In this document: positions 26,650-35,260 of the stretch, piece after piece
Position numbering within the stretch: position 1 is the stretch's first letter
Layout of the letters: every line of letters starts with the position of its first letter
From: VXYL01 sp965199915
Lineage (GTDB): Bacteria > Pseudomonadota > Gammaproteobacteria > Pseudomonadales > Azotimanducaceae
DNA: 64,000 bases
NCBI GenBank assembly: GCA_965199915.1
Contig: OZ241348.1
Coordinates: 2,542,001-2,606,000, forward strand
Direction: 5' to 3'
Notes under the pieces: generated by a model
What the model saw: the letters and a program-made list of their open reading frames with translations, nothing else
What the model was told of the DNA's origin: nothing
The model's database searches: none
Translations under genes and position numbers: made by a program

Positions 26650-28066
26650 GGGTGTACGACATAATCGTGCAAGGATTCGCGCTCAAGCGGCCGCCGCGAG
26701 GGGCGGGGATCTTGCCGCGGCGGGCTGGAAGTCGTGGAGCCGGCGGTCGAGGATCCAACAACGCAAAGCCAGCATGGCGTTGGCGCCGGCGACGGTCCAG
26801 CGCATGCCGCCGCGCTTGAGGCGGTCGGCGACGACCGCGCCGCAGGCGCTCTCGACGACGCCGGAACCCACCGGCAGGCCCATGGCGCGGAATTCCGGGT
26901 AGCGCATCCGCTCGCGGTTGGCCTCGACGTGTCCGGCGCAGCGCAGGGCGGCTTCGCAGTCGGCGCGTCCGCGCAGTTCCGCGAGCACGTCGTCCAGGCG
27001 GCCCTCGGACAGCGCCGCGCACCATTCGCGCGACCACGCCTCGCACAGGGCCGCGCCCTCTCCGAACAGCGCCCGTCCCACCTCCCACAGATGCTCCCGC
27101 GCATGCCGCAGGTCCACGATCTCGACGCATCCCGGCAGCCGCGCGAACGCCGACGGCTCCGCGTCCGCGTCCCGCGCCGCCGCGCTGTCGATGGCCGCCG
27201 AGCGCCGCGCCGGGACGACCGCGCCGCCCTCGCCCAAGACGCCGAACACCACCACCTTCGCCTCCCGCGTCGCCGCCCGCGGCGAACCCGACGGGTCGGC
27301 GCCTTCCTTGCCGGCCCGTCCCGCGGTCTCCGACGGCCGCGCCGGCACGCCCGTGCCGTCCAACCCGACGCCCATCGCCGCCGGCGCTCCGCCCGCGGAC
27401 GCCGCGGACGCCGCCGCCGCGTCCGCCTCCGCCAGCTGCCCGCCCAGCCACCGCGACAGCCGCTCCATCCACTTCGCGTTCACCCGCAGGAACAGCAGCT
27501 CCCGCGCCGCCTCCGCCGAGCGCCCGAAGCTCATCCCCGCCGCCAGCCGGCCCAGCGCCCGCAACGCCGCCGCCGTCGCCCGCGGACCGTTCCTCCCGCA
27601 CCCCCAACTCCGCGTCCAGCGGAAACGCCACCCCGGGCGAGCAGCCGCGCGTCCACGCCGTCCGCTCCACCCGCAGCCAACCCAGCCGCGAAAGCGCCCG
27701 CAGCGGACGCCGCCCCCGACGCGACATCCGCGACCCGCAACGCCCGCAGTCCGGCGCCTCGCGGTCCGCGTCCACCGCCGAAACCAACTCCGAAATCCCC
27801 GCCGCCGCTCCCTCCTGCAAACCCCGCGCCACATCCGTCTCGAACTCCTCGAAGTCCTTCGCCGCCGACAGCGCCCGCCGAGACTCCGGCGACGACAACG
27901 CCTTCCGCGCCGCTTCCCGCGCCAACTCGAACGCCGCCTTGCCCTCCGAAGCCCCGCCGTCCACAATCCCTTCCGTCACCGCGATTCCCTTCGCCGGATT
28001 CAACAACCCGCGTATTACCCGGAATCGCGGTGACTCTCAACCTTTGCACGAATATGTCGTACACCC
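26650..28066 (-). mobile_element. ISKra4-family insertion sequence, 1417 bp
   Basis: The ends are GGGTGTACGACATAATCGTG at 26650 and, inverted, the same sequence with one change at 28066 (GGGTGTACGACATATTCGTG). A single transposase gene on the minus strand fills the element but is frameshifted. No target duplication is obvious. It lies directly upstream of the helicase cassette and directly beside an ISAs1-type element. Confidence 0.8.
26683..28006 (-). pseudogene. ISKra4-family transposase, frameshifted
   Basis: The N-terminus (MLNPAKGIAVTEGIVDGG, DFEEFETDVARGLQE, a zinc-finger-like CGRCGSRM and LRALSRLGWLRVERT) is in one frame. After FPLDAELGVRE, near 27590, the rest continues in another: RATAAALRALGRLAAGMSF, LDGTGVPARPSETAGR with the catalytic Asp, IVDLRHAREHLWEVG, MGLPVGSGVVESACGAVV with the Glu, and GGMRWTVAGANAMLALR. 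Both halves are otherwise intact. It may be a dead gene; programmed frameshifting cannot be excluded, but no clear slippery site is seen. Confidence 0.8.
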
Positions 28067-28073
28067 ATTGACG

Positions 28074-30234
28074 CAGGGTGTTTTCACGCTAAGAACGAGG
28101 CGCGGTTCGGCAGGGCGGCGTGGCGGGTTGAGCGCGGGTTCGGCGCGGTGCGGTGCGCGACCGGCCTTCGGGCGGCGTTCGGGTTGGTCTTTGGGGCGGC
28201 TTGCGGCCGCTTTCCGCCCCTGCGCGGGGATGGCGGCCGCCGGGAAGCGCGGAACGCTCCGGGGATGGCGGCGGTGGACTTGCGGGGGCTAGCCGGGCGA
28301 GAGGACGGCGTCGAAGGCGTCCTCGCGGCGCATCGCGAAGTGGTCGAGGGCTTCGGGCACGAAGCGGAAGCCGCGGTGCCGGACAATGGCGAGGGCGATG
28401 TTGTTCATGATGGCGTTGTTGGCCGGCGCGTGGCGAACGCGGACGCGGCAGGCGTCCTCGCCCAGGCTGGCGTCGCGGGGGTGGTGGTTGCCGTTCTCGA
28501 TCATCCAGTGGCCGCGGTTCCAGGTCAGCAGGCGTTCGGGGCCGGCCCGCTCGGCGGCGACCGAGCAGATGCCGTAGGCGGTTTCCTCGGCGGCTTTGCC
28601 GGTCTTGACCGCGACGCGCCGGCGGCGGACGCGGAACGCCTGGCGGGCATGTCGGAAGCGCAGCATGCGCCTGGGCAGGTCGCGCGCGGCGATGGAGCGC
28701 TCCTCGACGCGTCCGCGCGCCTTTTCCGGCGGCGCCTCGTGGCGGCGGACGCCGGGCGCGTCCCAGTCCAGCGCCGCCAGCGCATCGAAGGTCTCCGGAC
28801 AGTTGGGCTTGACCGCGAACATGTAGTCGGCGCCGTGCATCTCGACCAGGCGGCGCTCCATGTCGAACGACGAGTGCAGCGCGTCGAGCGTGACCATCCG
28901 CCCGCGCACGTCCACGTCCTCGAGCAGCGCCGCCGTGGCCGCGGCCTCGCCGCCCTCCTCGAAGACGCAGCGGCTCGCCACCGGCCGGCCGTCGCGCGCC
29001 GCCAGCGTCACGGTCTCGAAGTGGGCGTCGCCGCCGGCGTTGCGGTTCGCGCCGCGGATGCGCTTGCCGTCGGCCGACAGCGCCCGCCGGTCGAAGCGGT
29101 CGCGGATGTCCCCTGGCATCCGCCGCCGCCTTCTTCCCCGCCGCCGCCTCCTCGCGCGCCGCGTCCGCCTCCGCGCGCGGCGCCGACCAGCGCGACAGCA
29201 CCCGCCGCAGCGCGTCAGGGTCGATGTCCGCCATCACCCGGCGGAACGTCGAGTCCGACGGCGCCTCCCGCCTCCCCGTGCGCGGGTTCCGCCACGCCCC
29301 GAGCGCCGCCAGCTCCTCCTGCGACAGCGCCTTCGCGTAGCGCTCCGCCGCCGCCGGCCCCGAACGCCCCGACAGCCGCGCCAGCGCCACCAGCGACAGC
29401 ACCGTCGCCAGCCGGTGCTTCTTCCCCTGGTCGCGCCGGCAGTCCGGCAACTCCGCGAACAGGTCCCGCAGCGAGCGCAGCTCGTCCGTCCGCCACGACG
29501 CCGACCACTCCTTCGGCGAACCCCACTCGGGGCGCTCCTCCGCGTCCGCCAGCCGCTCCCGCGCGTCCGGGCGCAACGGGCGAACGTACATCTCCTTGCT
29601 CGAACCGCGCGCGTCCGTGTACCGGCCGTTGTGCCGCGCGAAACCCCGCGTCCGACCCACCGGCGTCCAGTTCGACGCCAGATAGCACGTTCCGCGGAAC
29701 CGCGACGGGTCCACGAACGTCTCCGCCAGCTCCAGCGGATGGCCGTGCGCCTCCCGCCAGTCCGCGCTCAGCCGCCGCAGACTCCGCGACAGCGCCCGCG
29801 ACGCCAAGCCCCGCGCGCCCGACGCCTCCGGCAGCACCAGAAACCGCGTGTTGTTCCCGATCAGGTGCGGACGCCGGAACTGCACCGAGCGATGCCACCC
29901 CAGCCAACGATCCCGCGGCCCGCACTTGAACGCCCCGGACTGCCAGCCACCAGCGCCACCCAATGCCCGCGCCACTCCGCCACATGCCGCAGACCGCGCC
30001 CCGCGAACTGCTTGAACCCCAGGTAGTGGTGCTCCGCCATCAGCGCGTCCCACCGCCGGCGCTCGTCCGCCCGCGCCGGACGCACCACCACCTCCCGAAC
30101 CACCACGTCCAAGCGCTCCGCCCCCGCTTCGCTCTGCTCCACGCGCCACTTGATACACCTTCCGCGCCCAAATAGTCAGCCTTTTTCCACGCCTTGCTTC
30201 TCAACCACTTCCCCGACAGCGTGAAAAAGCCCTG
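28074..30234 (-). mobile_element. ISAs1-family insertion sequence with 10-bp target duplication
   Basis: The inverted ends are CAGGGTGTTTTCACGCT at 28074 and the complement of CAGGGCTTTTTCACGCT at 30234. The flanking direct repeat is CCCATTGACG at 28064-28073 and 30235-30244. Ten bases is within the range known for ISAs1. The element landed exactly at the end of the ISKra4 copy, so part of its target duplication is the ISKra4 terminus. Bases 28074-28288 are non-coding IS sequence. Confidence 0.88.
28289..30142 (-). pseudogene. ISAs1-family transposase with N-terminal DUF4338 domain, two frameshifts
   Basis: The N-terminal part from 30142 has HHYLGFKQFAGRGLRHVAEW, then after a one-base loss near 29945 GWQSGAFKCGPRDRWLGW and VPEASGARGLASRAL-like sequence of the DUF4338 (DruA-like) domain. 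An ISAs1 N-terminal segment follows (LRDLFAELPDCRRDQGKKH). A second shift near 29120 leads to RALSADGKRIRG, CVFEEGGEAAATAALLE, TLDALHSS, YMFAVKPNCPETF and NRGHWMIENGNHH, the catalytic half with its conserved acidic residues. With two shifts it is inactive. Confidence 0.85.
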
Positions 30235-30253
30235 CCCATTGACGTGGTGGCTG

Positions 30254-30300
30254 TTGACGGGCGAATCCGAACCATGATAGTGTGACGCGGATTCGCCCGT
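30254..30300 (+). promoter_or_regulatory. Promoter overlapped by a perfect 13-bp inverted repeat
   Basis: ACGGGCGAATCCG (30257-30269) and CGGATTCGCCCGT (30288-30300) are perfect complements around an 18-base loop. TTGACG (30254-30259) overlaps the left arm and a possible -10, GATAGT (30276-30281), lies in the loop, 16 bases away. The palindrome is placed as an operator for a dimeric regulator would be. An RNA hairpin is the alternative. It precedes the nuclease cassette at 30354-31474 and no repressor gene is adjacent. Confidence 0.55.
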
Positions 30301-30353
30301 GGGAGCGGTCACTCCGCGCGGGCATGCCACCCATCCTGCAAAGGAGCAGAAAA

Positions 30354-30527
30354 ATGCAAAACAGACGGCTGATCAATCAATTACGGTTAGCAGTGCTCAG
30401 AATGCACTTGGACCGGACGGGCGTCAACGGCGGGCCCATGAACGACTTGGAACGCGATCTCTACAAACGAATCGAAATCTTGGAGCTCGTTCTTTTGCTC
30501 CGGGCTGCTGTAATCCGTGCGCTGTAA
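30354..30527 (+). CDS. Small protein of 57 residues, unknown
   Basis: ATG 30354 follows AAGGAG by seven bases, a strong ribosome binding site. The product begins MQNRRLINQLRLAVLRMHLD and ends with a Leu-rich helix (KRIEILELVLLLRAAVIRAL), so it is mainly helical and may oligomerise or touch the membrane. I do not recognise it. It is the first gene of a three-gene cassette behind the palindromic promoter. Confidence 0.55.
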   Translation: MQNRRLINQLRLAVLRMHLDRTGVNGGPMNDLERDLYKRIEILELVLLLRAAVIRAL

Positions 30528-30562
30528 ACAACACGAGTGTTTTGACTGATCGGAGACGCCAG

Positions 30563-30682
30563 ATGAAGCAACGCAAGCGGAACAGGAGGAAGGAGAGGAA
30601 ATGGATTGGGTGGAGCAAACGCATAGACGCTCCGCCGGACAAGATCGCCGAGAAGCTGTTTGGCGTGGAGGAGAGGGATTAA
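30563..30682 (+). CDS. Very small basic protein of 39 residues, unknown
   Basis: ATG 30563 has GGAG nine bases upstream. The product starts MKQRKRNRRKERKWIGWSKR and continues with DKIAEKLFGVEERD, so it has a strongly basic N-terminal half and an acidic end. Its stop is three bases before the start of the nuclease gene. Such a peptide could bind nucleic acid or the nuclease itself; this is inference. It may also be a leader coupling translation. Confidence 0.45.
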   Translation: MKQRKRNRRKERKWIGWSKRIDAPPDKIAEKLFGVEERD

Positions 30683-30685
30683 CGA

Positions 30686-31474
30686 ATGTTGGCGAAACAC
30701 ATCAAAGCCCGATCTGATCAAATGCTTGCTGAATCCAAAGAGATTCGGGAAGCGTACAGCACCCACAACAGCAGCGCTGGATCGAAAAGAGAGGGCTTGG
30801 CCATCAAGTTTCTGCGTACTTATCTACCTCGTAAGTTCCATGTCACATCCGGGTTTGCTATTGACTCAGACGGCATAGTGTCAAAACAGAGCGACATTCT
30901 CATTGTCGATGACATGAGCAATGTCGCTTTCTTTCCGTCCTCAAATAATGAACATGAACAGTGGCCAGTAGAGTCAGTTTACGCCGTTATCGAAGTGAAA
31001 ACAATGCTCGACAACAAGGCGCTCTCAGACGCCATCGAGAAATGTGTAGCGTTCAAGTCGATGAAAAGAATGTTCTTGTCTAAGGATAATCTTGGGCTGG
31101 ATCAAAGAATCAAGGATTCTTTGTTCTGCATTTTTGCGTTTGACAGTCCCAATCTAAAAACAACGATAATTAACTTGATCGGCCAGACGCAGGGGGTTGA
31201 TCCGGAACATCACCCTGATCTCATCGTCGTTCTGAATAAGGTAGTCCTACAAGGAGGAAGTTACTATGATATTATTAAGAATGGTCAAATGGGCTCCGAG
31301 CACAGAAAACAGGTGGAGGAAAGAGGTACTCCAAAAGCCCAGGGGAATTTCGGCTATAGGCCGACACATCATTCCCTATTGTCTTGGTTTACTTGGTTGA
31401 ATTCTTGGTTGGCCTATGCGGGATCGAGAACGGCTGATCAAACAAAGTATATTCACGTCCCCTTCCCTGACTAG
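30686..31474 (+). CDS. DUF6602-like PD-(D/E)XK nuclease-domain protein
   Basis: The 262-residue protein has SKREGLAIKFLRTYLPRKF, VTSGFAID, SKQSDILIVDD and VYAVIEVKT. Asp70, Glu103 and Lys105 form the D...ExK active site of the PD-(D/E)XK fold, with Glu37 as a possible additional residue. This order matches proteins annotated with DUF6602. The remainder is not recognised and ends ADQTKYIHVPFPD. The gene is clearly A/T-rich compared with core genes. With the two small upstream genes it forms a cassette at the right edge of the island. A defence role is plausible but unproven. Confidence 0.65.
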   Translation: MLAKHIKARSDQMLAESKEIREAYSTHNSSAGSKREGLAIKFLRTYLPRKFHVTSGFAIDSDGIVSKQSDILIVDDMSNVAFFPSSNNEHEQWPVESVYAVIEVKTMLDNKALSDAIEKCVAFKSMKRMFLSKDNLGLDQRIKDSLFCIFAFDSPNLKTTIINLIGQTQGVDPEHHPDLIVVLNKVVLQGGSYYDIIKNGQMGSEHRKQVEERGTPKAQGNFGYRPTHHSLLSWFTWLNSWLAYAGSRTADQTKYIHVPFPD

Positions 31475-31511
31475 AGTGCGCGAAAAAAGTTATGTTTAAT
31501 CATGTATGTAA

Positions 31512-31876
31512 GTTTGCCGCGCCCACCACCCCGTTCCGATTGTTCGCAATGCCGGCCAAGGCCGGCGGCCGCGCGCCGCGGCTCGGCGAATCGAACGCGA
31601 GCCTGCTGCCGTGACCCGTCCGACACTGCTCGCCGGGGTGCGCGTGGTCGATCTGTCCATGGGTTGGGCCGGCCCGCTTGCCGCCCGGCATCTGGCGGAT
31701 ATGGGCGCGGACGTGATCAAAGTGGAAGGCTGTGTGCGCTTCGACTGGTGGCGTGGTTGGGAGGCGACGCAGGAGTGGATCGATTCCGGCGGTGCCGAGA
31801 AGAATCCCGCTTTCAACATGGTCAACCGCAACAAGCGCGCCATCACCCTCGACCTTTCCACCGCCGAGGGCGCCGC
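31512..31876 (+). repeat. Right 365-bp direct repeat flanking the island
   Basis: This block matches 18571-18935 at a constant offset of 12941 bases. Bases 31512-31614 are an orphan 3' fragment of the CoA-transferase gene that is complete at 17531 (ending APRLGESNASLLP). The rest is the functional 5' end of the gene at 31611. Confidence 0.92.
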
Positions 31877-32834
31877 GTTGTTGAAACGGTTGGTGGGTCT
31901 CTCGGATGTCGTTGTGGAGAATTACTCGGCCGGCGTGTTGCCGAAGCTCGGTTTGGACTACCCGGTGCTGGCCCAAGTGAATCCCGAGTTGGTGATGATC
32001 TCCATGCCGGCCTTCGGCACCGACGGCCCGTGGAGCGGCTACCGCGCCTACGGTTCCACCGTGGAGCAGGCGTCGGGGCTGCCGCACCTGTCGGGCACTC
32101 CGGAAGGTCCCCCCACGATGATGCATGTGGCCCTTGGCGACCCCATCGGTGGGATGAACGGCGCGGCGGCGTTGCTCACCGCCTTGCGCGCCAGGAAGCG
32201 CACCGGACGCGGTCAGTTTCTGGATCTCTCCCAATCCCAGAGCCTTTTTCCGCTCGGCATCCAAGGCATCCTCGCGCAATCCGCCACTGGCGAGACCCCA
32301 ACCCGCTCCGGCAATCGGTCACCGCGGCATGCGCCGCGCGGCGTCTACCCATGCGCCGGCGAGGACGAGTGGATCACCATTGAAGTGCAGAGCGAGGCGC
32401 AGTGGGATGCGTTCCGGACGCGCGCCGGCATCGCCGGATTCGGCGGCATTGCGGATCGCTTGGCGCGCGTGGAGGAACTCGACAGGAGGGTGGCGAACTT
32501 CACCGCCGGTCAAGTCGCCGAATTGCTGTGCGCCGAGCTGCAGGCGGTCGGTGTGCCGGCGGCGCATGTGGCGAGCAGCTTGGAACTCGCCTCTGATCCA
32601 CACCTGACGGCGCGACGATTCTGGAAGCTGATGAAGCGGGACGTGGTGGGCGTCCTGCCGCATCCGGCCGCGCCCTACCGGGTGGGCGACGCGCCGTTCG
32701 ACATCGACCGGCCAGCCCCCACGCTTGGCCAGCACAACCGCGAGGTGCTGACGGATCTGCTGGGCCTGGGCGATGCCGAAATCGACGCGCTCGAACGGCG
32801 AGGGGTGATCGGCGACAGACCCAAGATGCCATGA
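31611..32834 (+). CDS. CaiB/BaiF family CoA-transferase
   Basis: The 407-residue protein starts at GTG 31611 (VTRPTLLAGVRVVDLSMG) and is complete. It has AARHLADMGADVIKVE, NRNKRAITLDLST, VENYSAGVLPKLGLDY, MPAFGTDGPWSGYRAYG and the probable catalytic Asp in MHVALGDPIGGMNGAAAL. Later come RTGRGQFLDLSQSQ and LGQHNREVLTDLLGL. Class III enzymes move CoA between carboxylic acids; the substrate is unknown. It overlaps the next gene by four bases (ATGA). Its start is the copy that continues the original operon after the island. Confidence 0.93.
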   Translation: MTRPTLLAGVRVVDLSMGWAGPLAARHLADMGADVIKVEGCVRFDWWRGWEATQEWIDSGGAEKNPAFNMVNRNKRAITLDLSTAEGAALLKRLVGLSDVVVENYSAGVLPKLGLDYPVLAQVNPELVMISMPAFGTDGPWSGYRAYGSTVEQASGLPHLSGTPEGPPTMMHVALGDPIGGMNGAAALLTALRARKRTGRGQFLDLSQSQSLFPLGIQGILAQSATGETPTRSGNRSPRHAPRGVYPCAGEDEWITIEVQSEAQWDAFRTRAGIAGFGGIADRLARVEELDRRVANFTAGQVAELLCAELQAVGVPAAHVASSLELASDPHLTARRFWKLMKRDVVGVLPHPAAPYRVGDAPFDIDRPAPTLGQHNREVLTDLLGLGDAEIDALERRGVIGDRPKMP

Positions 32835-35170
32835 CGAGCGATGCGCGCGCCACGCCGCCGGCTGCCGACTCCGCGCCGCCGCTTGCCGGCATTCGCGTCA
32901 TCGACGTCACCAATCGCTGGGGCGAAATGGCCGGACGGATGCTGGCGGAGCTCGGCGCCGAGGTGTGGAAGATCGAACCGTCCGGCGGCTGCGAGTCGCG
33001 CCGCATCGGCCCGTTCGACGGCGACGAATCGTTGTATTGGGCCACTGTCGGCGCCGGCAAGGAGAGCGTGGTGGCCGACGACCCTTCGCCCTTTCTCGCG
33101 GCGGCGGATGTGTTCATCGAGTCCGGCTATCGCGGCGACCTCAGCCGCCGGCACCCGCACCTTGTGCATGTGTCGGTGACGCCGTTCGGCGTCGACGGGC
33201 CGCTCGCGTCGGCGCCGGCCGCGGAAGTCACTGTGGAGGCGGCCGGCGGCCTGGTCGGGTTGCAAGGAGACGCCGACCGGCCCCCGGCGCCGATGGGCGC
33301 GATGCCGCAAGCGGCCTTCCACGCCGGCGCGCAAGCGGCCGCCGACACGGTGATCGCCCTGTGCGAGAGGCAGCGCTCCGGGCGCGGTCAGCATTTGGAC
33401 GTGTCCGCCCAAGCATGCGTGGTGTGGACGCTGATGAACGCCACCGGCTATCCGCCAAACACCGGCGGCAATCCCCCCGCCACGAGCGAGTTCCGCGGCG
33501 CCCCTCCGCCTGCGGGTGCGGCGCAGCGCCTGCGCTTGCCCGGCGTCGTGCCCTGCGCAGACGGCTTCTGCCAAGTGCGGTTCCAGATGCGCTTCATCGG
33601 CGAGCGCACGTTCGACGCCCTGCTGCGCTGGCTTGAGATCTCGGGCGTCGAGGTGCCGGCGCGCGTGCGGAAACTCCGGATGAACAATTGGCTCGCCGAC
33701 CTGCGCGCCGGCGCCTTGGATTTGGCGGCGGCGCAGGAAGGTGCGGATCTCGTGGTGGCGCTGCTGGCGACCAAGACCAAACAGGAGATTCAAGCGTATT
33801 CCGCCGAACACGGCCTCACCTTGGCGGCGATCCACACGGTGGCGGACCTGCTTCGCGACCCGCATTTGGCGGCGCGGGACTTCTGGGTCCGCGACGGCAA
33901 CCGGGTTCATGCCGGGCCGTTCGCGCGGCTTTCGCGGACGCCGTTGGCGAAACACCGTCGAGCGCCGGATGTTGGGTCTTCACCGCCGCCGGAGGTGCGC
34001 CCGCGCCGTCCGCCCGCGAGCGAGATGGGCGCATCGCCCTTCTCCGGCTTGAAGGTGGCGGACTTCAGCTGGGTCGGCGTCGGGCCCATGATCGGCAAGG
34101 CGTTGGCCGACCACGGCGCCACCGTGGTGCGCATCGAGTCGGCGCAACGCTTGGACCTGCTGCGCACGTTGCCCCCGTTCAAGGACAACAAACCCGGCCC
34201 GGATCGGGCGCAGTTCATGGCCAACTTCAACACCTCGAAGCTCGGCATGACGGTGGACCTCAAGAACCCCGAGGGCCGCGGATTGGCGCGGCGCATGGCG
34301 GATTGGGCCGACGTGGTGCTGGAGAGCTATTCCCCCGGCACGGTGGCGCGTTTCGGGCTGGATTGGCCGACGTTGTCCGCGAACCGCGACGACTTGGTGA
34401 TGCTATCCACCTCCATGCGCGGACAGACCGGGCCGGAGCGCGGCTACTCCGGCTTCGGCGGTCAAGGCGCGGCCATCGCCGGACTGTTCGCGCTCGTCGG
34501 CTGGCCGGATCGGCCGCCCACCGGCCCGTGGGGCGCGTACACGGACTTCATCGCCCCGCGCTTCGGCGTTGCCGCGCTCGCCGCCGCCATCCTGCACCGC
34601 AATCGCACCGGGCGCGGCCAATACATCGATCTTGCGCAAGTGGAGTGCGGCATCCGTTTCCTCGAACCTTTGGTGCTGCATTGCGCCGCAAGCGGGACGG
34701 TCGCCACGCGCTTGGGGCAGGGATCGCCGGCGCTCGAGCCACACGGCGTGTTCCAATGCGCCGGCGAACAGCGCTATGTCGCCGTGGGCGTGGAAACCGC
34801 AAGCCAACGCGCCGCGCTGCGCGGCGTGCTGAACGGCGAGGATTTGGCGCAATGGTGCTCGCGCCGGGACGCGTTCGCCGCGGCCGGCGCGCTGCGCCAA
34901 GCGGGAGTGCCCGCCTACCCGGTGCTGCGCCCGAGCGACCTGTACGAAGACGCGCAACTGCGCCATCGCGGTTTCTTCGTGCCGCTGCCGCATCCGGTGA
35001 TGGGCCCGACGCCCTATGACGGCCCGGCGACGATCTACTCGCGCACGCCGGGGCGGCCGCGTTCGCCGGCCCCCCGCCTCGGCGAACACAACGACCTCGT
35101 GCTCCGCGAACTGCTAGGCGCCAAGGCAAGCGAAATCGAGCGGCTGCGGACGGCCGGCGCTTTCGGCTAA
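32831..35170 (+). CDS. Two-domain CaiB/BaiF CoA-transferase fusion
   Basis: The 779-residue protein contains two class III CoA-transferase domains in tandem. The first (about 18-380) starts LAGIRVIDVTNRWGEMAGRM and at the catalytic position reads GAMPQAAFHAGAQ, without an Asp. The second (about 400-779) starts FSGLKVADFSWVGVGPMIGK and has GAYTDFIAPRFGVAAL, where the Asp is present, and RTGRGQYIDLAQVECG. This suggests an inactive plus active pair in one chain, comparable to the separate proteins upstream. The gene closes a run of CoA-transferases interrupted by the island. Confidence 0.9.
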   Translation: MTSDARATPPAADSAPPLAGIRVIDVTNRWGEMAGRMLAELGAEVWKIEPSGGCESRRIGPFDGDESLYWATVGAGKESVVADDPSPFLAAADVFIESGYRGDLSRRHPHLVHVSVTPFGVDGPLASAPAAEVTVEAAGGLVGLQGDADRPPAPMGAMPQAAFHAGAQAAADTVIALCERQRSGRGQHLDVSAQACVVWTLMNATGYPPNTGGNPPATSEFRGAPPPAGAAQRLRLPGVVPCADGFCQVRFQMRFIGERTFDALLRWLEISGVEVPARVRKLRMNNWLADLRAGALDLAAAQEGADLVVALLATKTKQEIQAYSAEHGLTLAAIHTVADLLRDPHLAARDFWVRDGNRVHAGPFARLSRTPLAKHRRAPDVGSSPPPEVRPRRPPASEMGASPFSGLKVADFSWVGVGPMIGKALADHGATVVRIESAQRLDLLRTLPPFKDNKPGPDRAQFMANFNTSKLGMTVDLKNPEGRGLARRMADWADVVLESYSPGTVARFGLDWPTLSANRDDLVMLSTSMRGQTGPERGYSGFGGQGAAIAGLFALVGWPDRPPTGPWGAYTDFIAPRFGVAALAAAILHRNRTGRGQYIDLAQVECGIRFLEPLVLHCAASGTVATRLGQGSPALEPHGVFQCAGEQRYVAVGVETASQRAALRGVLNGEDLAQWCSRRDAFAAAGALRQAGVPAYPVLRPSDLYEDAQLRHRGFFVPLPHPVMGPTPYDGPATIYSRTPGRPRSPAPRLGEHNDLVLRELLGAKASEIERLRTAGAFG

Positions 35171-35172
35171 TG

Positions 35173-35213
35173 CGCGCCCTGTTGGGCGCGTTCGAGTTTG
35201 CTATGCAAACTCG
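35173..35213. terminator. Double-hairpin repeat downstream of the CoA-transferase operon
   Basis: CGCGCCC/GGGCGCG (35173-35190, loop TGTT) and CGAGTTTGC/GCAAACTCG (35193-35213, loop TAT) lie between converging genes, just after the stop at 35170. It is the inverted counterpart of the element at 15285-15323. Without a T run it may act as a REP-like element or bidirectional terminator. Confidence 0.55.
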
Positions 35214-35260
35214 GCGCATCGTGATGGCTACCCTTGGCTGGACGCGCAGTGGAACTCTCC

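Larger units (their letters stand above)
18936..31511. mobile_element. Genomic island between 365-bp direct repeats
   Basis: This segment of about 12.6 kb separates a truncated CoA-transferase start (18670) from a complete copy of the same gene (31611). No integrase, relaxase or attachment-type tRNA gene is seen. Contents are an exonuclease-domain gene, three ISKra4-type remnants or copies, the helicase/ADP-ribosyltransferase/hydrolase cassette, an ISAs1-type element and a nuclease cassette. The edges at 19000-20800 and 30280-31500 are clearly richer in A and T than the flanking core genes. The repeats look like those left by single-crossover integration of a circular molecule carrying a homologous segment. 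Confidence 0.75.

Noticed and set aside
28289..30142. Druantia defence system suggested by the DUF4338 domain
   Set aside because: The domain belongs to a transposase of an element with inverted ends and a 10-bp target duplication; no other Druantia genes are present.
18936..31511. Prophage or ICE
   Set aside because: No integrase, capsid, terminase, relaxase or conjugation gene is seen in the island.
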